Shown piece by piece: positions 1 through 8,128 of a DNA stretch of 15,450 nucleotides. The translations under genes and the position numbers were made by a program. Origin of the DNA: Gamarada debralockiae (lineage: Eukaryota; Ascomycota; Leotiomycetes; Helotiales; Hyphodiscaceae). Location: contig NXFV01001582.1 in the NCBI GenBank assembly GCA_002803225.1, forward strand, positions 1 through 15,450, written 5' to 3'. How positions within the stretch are numbered: position 1 is the stretch's first letter; the number at the start of each line of letters is the position of its first letter. A model generated the notes under the pieces. It was not told the DNA's origin, did no database searches, and saw nothing but the letters and a program-made list of their open reading frames with translations.

Positions 1-560
1 TAGGTCACAAAACAGAGCTTATGATGCTGCTCATGCAGTTGGTCATGGGCTCATGAGTGCAGATTTGCAATCAAGCGAGACTTTCCAATCATCACTCGTA
101 CAAAATGCTCATTTCAAGATTCTATCGTGAGCAGCTTTAGAGGCGCTTGAAGTGGAATTTCCTCGTAGATATAGCGGAGTTGATAGTAGATCTCTTTAGT
201 TAGCTAACTACAACAGAGTGAAGATCGAAGCAACACAAATGCACCAACGACAAAAGAAAGGAAAGTAGTGGGTATATTACAGCCGACAAAGGAGACCTCC
301 AGACTAGCCCACCGCTTCCAGCCTTCCCAATTCTTCAGCGCAACTCTTCTCCCATCCAGGTCCCATTTACAAAACTCTATTTCATCCCCATCATCTCCTC
401 CTGTGGCCTCCATTAACACAATTAACAAAAGAAAAAAAGCCATAAATCCATTAACCCCTTCCATCTCCATCCTCCTAATCTTTCACCCCTTTTGAGCAAT
501 TGCTCTCTCCAAAATTCCCACAGTGGATCCAATACCTTTCCCCTGGACTTCATTCACAAC
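1..560. other. 3' flank without a supported gene
   Basis: This stretch lies downstream of the minus-strand gene that ends at 561 and probably includes its 3' untranslated region. It contains an 88-codon minus frame (470..204) with a hydrophobic N-terminal stretch and an overlapping 75-codon plus frame. Neither shows a family motif, splice context or composition that would set it apart from noncoding DNA. I see no RNA gene or repeat here. Confidence 0.5.
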
Positions 561-1271
561 CTACTCAGTAGCCGGCGTTTCCTCAGCAGAATCACCCTCC
601 GCCGGCGCCTCCTCACTCACCTTCGCTTTCTCATCCCACTTCCTCTTCTTCTCCGCAGCTTTCTCCCTCTTCTTCACCTCATTCCTCTCACGTATACCTT
701 CCCTCTTCTCTCGTAGCACAGCCGGAATCGCCTTCACCGCCCGAACAGAACACGCCGTCCCCAACTTCAGCTGATTGAACCCTTCTTTGTAATATGCTTT
801 TGCGGCTTTCATATCCCGGCGGGCATTGTTGGCTTGCCGCTTTGCACGGTAGGCTTGTTCGGCCCTTTGGGCCCGTTGGAAGGCTGAGGATGCTTTTTGG
901 CGGTTTGCGCGGAGGTTGAGCCTGCGAGGACAGGGTTAGTAGGGACTTTCGGAGGGGGGAGAAACAGGAAGGGAGGCGGATAATGCTGAGGGCAGGTCAG
1001 GTGCAGTGAAATGATTCATTCTTCGATATTGAACGATTGGCGACAGGCAGAGTCCTGGTGCCAATTTTTCAGGTTGCATCCGCCTAGTGAATCTCAGAGA
1101 ACACTTCGGGCGGCTAGCACCTCAATCCCAGGTCTCAATTCCCCTCTTTAAATGAGCCAATGTAGTTCGAAGCTGCTTGACTTACTCTGTTCCCGAGGTT
1201 CCAGGGCGCTTCATGTTTGGATCCGGAAGGGGCTTGTCAAGGGGAGGAGGGGCGGGTGCTTCGTCCGCCAT
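561..1271 (-). CDS. Small charged helical protein, 148 aa, two exons
   Basis: Exons are 1271..1186 and 921..561, giving 148 residues. The start ATG at 1271 has a strong context (GGCCATGG). It opens a Pro/Asp-rich N-terminus (MADEAPAPPPLDKPLPDPN) that stays in frame to the donor AGA|GTAAGT at 1185. The 264-nt intron ends with a perfect TACTAAC branch point and CGCAG at 922, joining in phase 2 to give ...SGTELNLRANRQ. The body is rich in Ala, Arg, Lys and Glu and should be almost entirely helical. It includes a segment with AFQRAQRAEQAYRAKRQANN, a conserved-looking core around YKEGFNQLKLGTACS and a Lys/Glu-rich stretch, then an acidic Glu/Ala/Pro tail. There is no signal peptide or membrane segment. 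I do not recognise a named family and assign no function. The splice signals and the smooth join of composition support the gene model. The 264-nt intron is long beside the others here. Confidence 0.8.
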
Positions 1272-2160
1272 GGCCAGAGGGAAAAGGGATGTAATACGTA
1301 TCAATTATTACCACAAGGTATATGTGCATGGACGTGATTGCAACTTAAAGATGGTGAGAAACCTGACTGAATCACAGCCTCATACATGTGGTGAACAGGC
1401 TTGATATAAAGCCCGAGATACCCCGCTTCATCGCGTCGCAACTTGCTAGCAAACCTCAAGAGAAATGAGTTTCATGCTCTCGAACACTTGTTCAAACGTC
1501 AGTCTTTTCTTCTCGCGAAGTTCCTAGGGAGTGCTGGTCCCAAGGTCGGAAATTACTTCTTTAGGCAATCATGCATTGATCTGTACAACACTGATCCTTG
1601 CCATCTTGTCTCGTCGACAAACTTCTCCAGCGTGTCGCCGATGATCGACAAGGAAGATGACAGACATGAGTCATTTTGCGCGATCTCTGTTTTTCCAGAA
1701 CCATTTCTGAGGTCGGGATGCGTGTCCAAACCGCGTCTGCTATAGGAGGGATGTTTCAATAACATCACTGCTTTGCTTCGGCCAATGGGAATCTCCAAAC
1801 ATTCTGAGGGAGGTGGAGCCAGCCCCTGAATCACATGATGTCAGAGCACGTGTCAGGCCTTGGCGAAATCATAGACCGACAGCGTCCCCTGTAGTTTTGG
1901 GAAGGAAGGAGCGGTGAGATGTTTGGCAAGCCGATGATTGCCATTAGGACATGGCCCTCCAGAATATCCATCTGGAGAGGAGCGATGGGCAGGGCGATAG
2001 GTTAAGGAAAGGAGCGTTGGACAATTGGGAAGGCAACTAGGATAAAATCGCGACAAGATGTGGTCTACAGCAAAGCACATCGAAAAGATCCAAAGCACAT
2101 TCAGAGTACAGGGGAAGCGAAACTGGGCCTATTGAACACTCCTATTAATCACCTATTGAT
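1272..2160. other. Intergenic region between two minus-strand genes
   Basis: This region holds the upstream DNA of the small gene starting at 1271 and the 3' flank of the anthranilate synthase gene ending at 2161. Overlapping frames on both strands at 1443..1834 and 1853..2098 have no recognisable motifs and look like chance. A TATAAA string at 1405..1410 and a CCAAT string at 1782..1786 are visible, but they read on the plus strand and are not tied to a gene. I see no RNA gene or repeat. Confidence 0.45.
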
Positions 2161-3909
2161 TCATCCAGCAGCCAAGTCGATGTGTGCCTTTTGTGATGAT
2201 TTCGATGGCTTCAATCCTTCCTCGTCTACAGGCTTCGTCGATCCATTCTCGTTCGATTGAGCTCGGGTATAATACTCTTCTGCGGTTTTGATAGTGGTGA
2301 TGTTCGAGCTCAACTTGTTCATTGTTTCAACCCACTCATCATAGGGATCGGAGTCAAAGACAATCCCACCGCCTGTGATTGAAGTAAGTATGTAGAATTC
2401 ATGTATCCGAGCCAGGGCCTTCGGCCACTTACCAGCTTGAAGATATGCCACGCCATCTTTGACCATCATCGTCCTCAGCGCAATGCAAGTATCCATCTCG
2501 CCCTCTGTCTCATTACCTTGACTATCGACGCTGCCATACCCGAAATATCCCACGGCTCCAGCATATACGCCTCGTTTCTCCTTCTCCAGTTCAGCGATCA
2601 ATTCCATAGCCTTGACCTTGGGTGCCCCTGATACAGTACCGGCTGGGAAAATTGACCGAAAGGCATCAAACCTCGTCTTGCCTTTCCTCAGCACTCCGGA
2701 AACCTGGGAAACAAGATGTTGCACGTGGCTGAACTTCTCTACGACCATCAATCGATCCACTCGGGTGGTCAGGGGATCACAGACGCGATTCACATCGTTT
2801 CTTGCCAGATCTACGAGCATAACATGTTCTGCTCTGTCCTTGAGCGAACTTCGAAGCTCGTCCGCCAGTGCCTCGTCCTCCTCAGGAGTTTTGCCTCTTT
2901 TTACAGTTCCAGCAATAGGGTGGGTGATTATACGACCATCTTCATTCTTCACGAGCAGTTCTGGAGATGCACCAACAATTTGGAAGTCTCCACAGTTGAT
3001 GTAGAAGAGATATGGCGAGGGATTGACGGTCCGCAGATGTCGGTAGATGTTGAAAGGGTGTAGGGAAGTCGGACGGGCAAATCTTTGGGACGGGACTGCT
3101 TGGATGATGTCTCCGGCGGTAATATGTTCTTTTAATGTAGTGACATGCTTCTCATATCCTTCTTGGCCAATATTGGAAGTATATGGTTGGTCGAGCTTGA
3201 TGGGAGGTTGCTCAGGGAGTGGTGTGTCTCGCTGGAGCAAAACCTTGACTACTTCGCTGATTGTATGTTGTGCTTTTTCGTAGGCTGCTGGGATTTCGGA
3301 GGATGCTTTGGGAACTTGGAGGTAGGTTATGACTTTTATGACACCGAAGAATCGATCAAAGGCCACAATTGTGTCGAATAGCATGAATAATGATTCAGGC
3401 ACCTTGAGTACGTCCTTCATTGGCCTTGCGGTCTTGGGTTCAAAGTACCGCACGCAGTCGTAGCCCACATATCCAATAGCTCCACCAGTCAAAGGAGGTA
3501 GCGCCAATCCTGGGACTTGTGCAACCCGACTCTTTGACAGCTCTGCCTCCAACTCCGGCAACGGATCTACTTGTGGGCCATGACCTTCTCCCGTCTTGAG
3601 GACTTTTCGAGGACCAGCACCAACGAAACTATATCTTCCAACTCTCTCCGTAGCTGCACTTTCGAAGAGGAAGGACAATTCAGATTTCGAATGTGATGAG
3701 ATCTTGAGGTACGCGGCGGATGGAGTGATGAGGTCAGAGGAGATTTTTGCAAAGACAGGAACTAGGTTTGGGGCATTTGGCTGGCCATATGACTTTGATA
3801 ATATGCCCTGGACTGTTTCCAAGGACGGTTGAAGATCTTCCTAGCTAATTGTAAGCCTTTTGATCGAGGGTTGAGTCACTGAAGCCTGCGAACTTACGGC
3901 AGCCGCCAT
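2161..3909 (-). CDS. Anthranilate synthase component I (543 aa, three exons)
   Basis: This enzyme converts chorismate plus ammonia or glutamine-derived nitrogen to anthranilate, the first step of tryptophan synthesis. In filamentous fungi the glutamine amidotransferase partner is usually part of the multifunctional TrpC-type protein. Exons are 3909..3898, 3840..2433 and 2372..2161. The ATG at 3909 (CCACAATGG) encodes only MAAA before a 57-nt phase-0 intron; exon 2 continues EDLQPSLETVQG. The N-terminal domain holds SFLFESA at residues 60-66, the counterpart of the bacterial LLES element that binds feedback tryptophan. The chorismate-binding domain includes HPIAGT (311-316), LVDLARNDVNRV, GTVSGAPK (405-412) and EGEMDTCIALRT. 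A 60-nt intron (2432..2373) splits YLQAG|GGIVFDSDPYDEW. Without its removal 20 foreign residues would sit in this active-site segment. Length and motifs fit an intact enzyme. Usual symbols are trp2, trpE or trp-1 depending on species, so I leave the symbol empty. A Gcn4/CPC1-type site in intron 1 suggests cross-pathway control. Confidence 0.97.
2373..2432 (-). other. Intron 2 of anthranilate synthase gene, 60 nt, in frame
   Basis: The donor is CTG|GTAAGT and the acceptor TCACAG|GCGG. A CTTAC branch-like element lies near the 3' end. The length is a multiple of three with no internal stop, so the frame reads straight through unspliced RNA. Removing it restores the conserved QAGGGIV segment of chorismate-using enzymes, which decides that it is an intron. 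Confidence 0.93.
3841..3897 (-). other. Intron 1 of anthranilate synthase gene, 57 nt
   Basis: The donor is GCC|GTAAGT and the acceptor TTAGCTAG|GAAG, with CTTAC as a plausible branch point just upstream. It separates a 12-base first coding exon (MAAA) from the rest in phase 0. An alternative acceptor four bases earlier would break the frame. The alternative of starting within exon 2 would need a non-ATG start, because the first in-frame codon resembling a start there is TTG at 3822. Confidence 0.85.
3872..3878. promoter_or_regulatory. Gcn4/CPC1-type site TGAGTCA within intron 1
   Basis: This is an exact palindromic match to the TGA(C/G)TCA core bound by Gcn4, CPC1 and CpcA, the bZIP activators of cross-pathway amino-acid control in fungi. 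It lies 32 to 38 bases downstream of the start codon of a tryptophan biosynthesis gene, inside the first intron. A weaker relative, TGATTCA, sits in the upstream region at 4094..4100. Occupancy is inferred. Confidence 0.55.
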
Positions 3910-4328
3910 TGTGGCAGATTTTAAAGAAAAGATATGGAATGAGAGCTGTGGGAGATCTTTCGGAGATGCACAGAACGAATTGGCAAGGTTCGCTGTATCT
4001 AAGAGTCCACGTTACACCTAGTGAGTAGCAGTCATCACAGATGTCACAATAAAGGCTGATGAAAGGCGGTCAAGCCGGCAGAATAATATAGGGTGATTCA
4101 CTTTGATTGGACCAAACGATTCCTCGCAAAACATCTCCCCACCTTGATCCATGCAACCCGGTGAACGCCGACGACATCACTTGTGCAACCTTTAAAAGAA
4201 CTTGGTTACGCACGCCGATATGAGAGCCTTACGGGATTTCAACTTCATACGGTCAAACACATTCCCTTTAACTAGGCCTCGTTCCTTTACTGTCATTGGA
4301 GTGCTACTTCTTCAACAAGAACCTAGAA
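3910..4328. promoter_or_regulatory. Shared divergent promoter region
   Basis: These 419 bases separate the start codons of the minus-strand anthranilate synthase gene and the plus-strand coiled-coil gene, so they should carry both promoters and both 5' leaders. Visible elements are ATTGG at 4106..4110 (a CCAAT box read on the minus strand) and TGATTCA at 4094..4100, one base from the Gcn4 core. The minus-strand leader just upstream of 3909 shows no upstream ATG in roughly the nearest 110 bases. A TTG-initiated frame at 4202..4462 on the plus strand looks like chance. Confidence 0.55.
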
Positions 4329-5268
4329 ATGAGTCTACAATACATAGGAATCTCGCACTTCCCTGTACTACATCGCCAGTTTTCGTCCCCCAAGTCTACA
4401 GTTTTCCCGGAATCCTCCCAAAGTCAAGATCTTACACAAGACAACAAGGATGTCCTAATTGAAAGACTCAACGACTTGGCACTTCGTCTGTCGAAAGATA
4501 GTTCTCTCGAAGACAGCACTGTCTCCGCTCTTCATAATGGTGTGGACAGGATAGAACTGCTCATGAGGGGAACAACAAAGGAGAACCAAAAGAAATCCTC
4601 TCAAATTGGCAGTGAGCCAAAGGTTTCGGAAGAGAAAGTGGAAGATGTGTTCTGGGGGCCGCGAACGCCAACTCGAAACATCAGGATGCGTTTCCCGGAT
4701 TCACCAACCTCTCCTCGCCATTCTGTTCATCACGTACCATCAATGACTGCACAGCGCGCCATCGAGCTAGCGAAGGAAGCCGAAGAGTTGGCCTCCAGGT
4801 TATCCACCACTGTCGCGGAACTTCGAGTCAGGAAAGAGGAATCAGATGTAAGTTTCACGGAGCATTGGTCTCTTCAATATTCCTAGCTAATGCTTCACAG
4901 CACATTCACGATTTACTTATCACGAGAGCTGAGAAGGCTGCTGAGCGGATTCTAGTATTGGAGTATCGAGTAAAGGAAATGTACGTTTTACCTATCCACG
5001 ATCTAGAATATGTCTTGACAGTCACAGGGAGGAAGATTTTGACGCCAACCAATCAGAACTCAAGTTTCTTCGGATCCAGCTTCAGTCCATAGAAGCGCAG
5101 TGTGTGCAATACATTCCCCAACATGAAGACCAGGAGCTTTCGCAAAGTATCATGAATTGGAAGATTGACTGGGAAGACATTAATAGACGGTCAAGAGCTA
5201 GGAGGAAGAAGTGCCATCCGCCAAAGGCGACCCTAGAAAATACTCGGACAATCCTGGATGACTCATGA
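4329..5268 (+). CDS. Coiled-coil protein of unknown function, 279 aa, three exons
   Basis: Exons are 4329..4847, 4901..4980 and 5028..5268. Intron 1 (53 nt) runs from GAT|GTAAGT to TTCACAG with a GCTAAT branch point. Intron 2 (47 nt) runs from AAAT|GTACGT to GTCACAG. The joined frame ends at TGA 5266..5268. The first ATG of the frame is at 4329; the frame extends 11 codons upstream but only a TTG lies there. Features in order are a short N-terminus (MSLQYIGISHF), a helix with LIERLNDLALRLSKDSSLED, a polar linker, and a motif with FWGPRTPTRNIRMRFPDSP. A long coiled coil of about 110 residues follows (AIELAKEAEELASRLSTTVA through AEKAAERILVLEYRVKEM and FLRIQLQSIEAQ), then a basic tail (INRRSRARRKK). 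There is no membrane segment. I do not recognise the family. Clean introns and a coherent heptad-like pattern across both splice joins support a real gene. The start is the least certain part. Confidence 0.82.
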
Positions 5269-6159
5269 ACTTCAATGAAGTTGGACTATAACCAGAGACG
5301 GGAAACCCAACTGATTCACGAATGGTGGAATTACATGGGACTATTATATTGGATTGTAAGATTTGAGTGGATATTTGGTTGGTCTAGATTTGCACATCAC
5401 CCCGAGTCAATGTATTCATTCTCGCCAAAGTAATCTCCGCAATTCCAGTTGATTCGGAAGTCTCTCCTCTACTCTAAATCACTATGTACATCCACCTGTT
5501 TGAAACAGCGGGGATGACTTCCACGTACTCTGATGAGTGCCAGGACCAACAACAAACAGTCTTTTGCGCCATCGTGTCCAGTGTCAGTCATGCAGCCAAG
5601 ACGAATGCCCAAGATTTCGAGATGAGGCAATTGTGGCGCAATTCGAACTCGAGTTACGCAGGCCGATGTTCGGAGGAGTGACGGGTCGCCAATGATGTTA
5701 GCCTTCAGCACCTTCAGCTTCGTGCCTTGGTAAGATATATAGAAGGCTTGGTCAAATTTACGGTATGATCCGTATGTTGTGGCTGGATCTCGATTTTGGC
5801 TAATGAGAGGCCGCTGTCAGAGTAAGCTTACTGCCTACTGCAGTGACCGCTTAGCATTCTCAGTCGTTGAAATTTGTGTGGTCTGCCTTGCATAGATGAC
5901 TGATCGAATATCAATTGCGGGGTCAATGTGAGAGGGATCGCCTTTAGCAGGCCGTTCGGACAGGCGTTCTTCCGACGTGGAAGGCAAAAAGATCAACATC
6001 TGCCAACCACCACCTACTCGTGCGCTCTTCCTTGCCCTACTCCTCTTTCCAAGGCTAGGAGATTTTAAAGCATTCACTCAAGGCTATCTTTGCCAGCCTC
6101 TGCGATAAAGTCGTTCGCAGCTACTAGAGCCATAGGAATGTAGAAGGGGCTCGATTTTC
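5269..6159. other. Gene-free region
   Basis: Overlapping short frames occur on both strands (for example 5484..5681 plus, 5711..5469 minus, 6077..5835 minus). None shows a recognisable motif, a credible intron chain or a family match. The first part probably holds the 3' untranslated region of the coiled-coil gene. I found no tRNA-like arms and no repeats. Confidence 0.4.
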
Positions 6160-6654
6160 ATGGTCCAAATTGTCCATTTGACTACACCTGATCCAGAACA
6201 TGAAGCCTCATCGAATGATAGTCCTCCCTGACCAGATCTCAGAATGGACAATTCAACCGACACTATTACGAAAGCGTATAGGATTTGGTGTGTCTATCCC
6301 ACCAGCGGCAGTTACACAAGCTTTCGGCGGATTCTTTTTGTGGTCGTCATAGCCTTCGTTTTGTTCTTTCAGTTCTACGAATGACTCATAGCTGCAGCGT
6401 TTGACTTTGCCGTATCTTACTCAGCCACTGCAGCGATTCACGATATTCTTCTCAGTTTCCAAACGGACCTTGAATACGATGGCAACTTCCTTGCAGTCCT
6501 GCAAATCCTTCTGATAGCTTTGTGCAGCGTCATGACGTGCTCGCTATTTTGCACGCGGATATTCAACCAGAATGTCGCATTTCTTTGCAAAGGTCTGGAC
6601 ATTCGTAGTCGTCACTCGCCAATTTGCGCTAGCTTTCAACACTCCGAAGAATGA
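6160..6654 (+). pseudogene. Membrane-protein reading frame broken by two UGA codons
   Basis: One frame runs from ATG 6160 to TGA 6652..6654, 164 codons, interrupted only by TGA at 6229..6231 and at 6382..6384. Both are followed by C. Between the interruptions the translation looks like protein: a polar N-terminus (MVQIVHLTTPDPEHEASSND), then MDNSTDTITKAYRIW, a strongly hydrophobic helix (RRILFVVVIAFVLFFQF) ending at the second UGA, and a segment LIAAAFDFAVSYSATAAIHD. A second hydrophobic stretch (FLAVLQILLIALCSVMTCSL) comes after the charged QTDLEYDGN. This suggests the N-terminal part of a fungal integral membrane protein with at least two membrane helices. I do not recognise the family. Decay is the simplest reading because coding character becomes patchy after 6654. 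UGA readthrough is a less likely alternative. Confidence 0.5.
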
Positions 6655-8020
6655 TTTCTAGATTCAAAAGCACTCTCCTGCTATCCTTGTGTTATCAAGA
6701 TGGATCATGCGATGATCCTTGCAGTCGCATCAACCAGACAACCCTGTTTCGCAGCATGTGGACGATTCGTTGGTTTCGGTACTTTGGGACACTGTTGATA
6801 TCGGTACCCTTATGCCAACCAACTCTTCGATAATTAGCTCTAACAGCGCATTTATTCCAAAGCCGGCCCCGGATGACAGCAGTTTCGTGATTCGAAAATG
6901 GTGATGTTACTTAGAATGGGACCAATCTTATCGCTTGTATATCAAAACCTTTATGTCTTCCCTCAAACGGCCAGGGATAAAATCTCCATTCGATTACTAT
7001 CGAAACCAGTTTCACGGTCTCTTCCGGGATAGTCCGGATGGAAACTGCCCGCAATCAACACATTCATCCGATTTCTTCAGGTCCGCTGGGCTCTCCTGGT
7101 ACTCCATCCTGAACTTCGTTTGCTCCAATTCCAGTATGGGTCGTCATTCGCGTGTTCTCCCGGTGCATTGAAGTCCAGATTCCTTCGATCGATGACTTCA
7201 CTTACCTCGAGCCCAGCATATCACAAGGGAAATACCTGACCGCCAAATACGTAGCCGTCTGTTAGTATTATAGGGCGACTGTAGGCTATGTCTTGTGGAT
7301 TCCGATGTTAATGCCGTCCTTTGTTCAAGCCGAAAATCTGATTAATCCCGTCCCCGAATCAGAGTCTCCGCAGGCCGTCGCCAAAAGGTCTCCTTGGTTA
7401 ACAGTCATCCTCGCACTGGTTGCGGCACTTGTGACTCGCGTATTCGAGAGAAGAGGTGATGGTGAAACGAAAGATGGAGTGTGATGGTTGGACCGGCGAA
7501 AGCTTGAGAGCTTCTGTTGGCAAGTGACGTCGTGGATTATGCTCGAATAGAAAGACTTAACGTACTGTTGGCGCCAACCTGATGAATCCGCCAAGAACAT
7601 GTTGGCAAGGGAGGAGCAAGACAATGAAACCGACGACAAGTTCTCCCGCAAGCTATCAGGTGCAGGTGTCAGCCTTGGAGAACATCCATTTGTTGCCATA
7701 CGTTACTTCTAGAAGGGTTTTGAGTTTCCCGACAGGTGATGGCTTGTATGATTATGGGATTGAGGTTGAACAGCAGATTCTATAGAAGGCCATGCGAAAG
7801 GATATATATACAACGTGCAAAGAAAGGGTAGAAATTGGGACCATCGGCTGATGCGAGCATGCTAGCTGGTGCAAGAATACAGCACGATTCTCCGCTGCGT
7901 TAATGTTGTGCCAGATCTCCAAAGGAGCAGTTGTGCCCGCAGCAATGATGGACATAGTTTGTATTGATGAATGTAAGGGCTTGTTAAAGCCCGTAATACA
8001 GAGTGCCAATAACAGCTAGA
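6655..8020 (+). pseudogene. Possible continuation of decayed gene(s), family unknown
   Basis: Fragments of protein-like sequence continue on the plus strand in changing frames, as expected after several indels. Examples are a polar stretch around 6719..6904 (DTVDIGTLMPTNSSI), a stretch near 6935..7171 (DYYRNQFHGLFRDSPDGNCP), and a piece near 7170..7260 (VQIPSIDDFTYLEPSISQGK). A C-terminal-looking hydrophobic segment lies near 7380..7450 (PWLTVILALVAALVTRVF). From 7582 to about 8019 another frame is interrupted by only two stops (near 7783 and 7849) and holds CEHASWCKNTARFSAALML. They may belong to the membrane protein beginning at 6160, with an extracytoplasmic part and a last membrane helix, or to two genes. 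I cannot name a family, and single pieces could be chance. Confidence 0.3.
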
Positions 8021-8128
8021 TGGAATTTGAAATTCATGCGGGCATGTCGTCCCTCCCCCCTTTCCAACTCTTTCGTGCAACCTCCAAGTCGGCAATTTCA
8101 ACCGCCTAAATCCTTACCTCTCATCAAC

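Noticed and set aside
204..470. Minus-strand 88-codon frame with a hydrophobic N-terminus resembling a signal peptide
   Set aside because: It lies just downstream of the small gene, probably in its 3' untranslated region, and has no motif, splice context or other support.
3822..3822. Start of anthranilate synthase at 3822
   Set aside because: The codon there is TTG, and a well-formed upstream exon with ATG and a consensus intron gives a better model.
4296..4298. Start of the coiled-coil protein at 4296
   Set aside because: The codon is TTG. The first ATG in this frame is at 4329.
7325..7699. Minus-strand 124-codon frame rich in Ser and Thr
   Set aside because: It lies opposite protein-like plus-strand remnants with a hydrophobic segment, and its own sequence has no recognisable feature.
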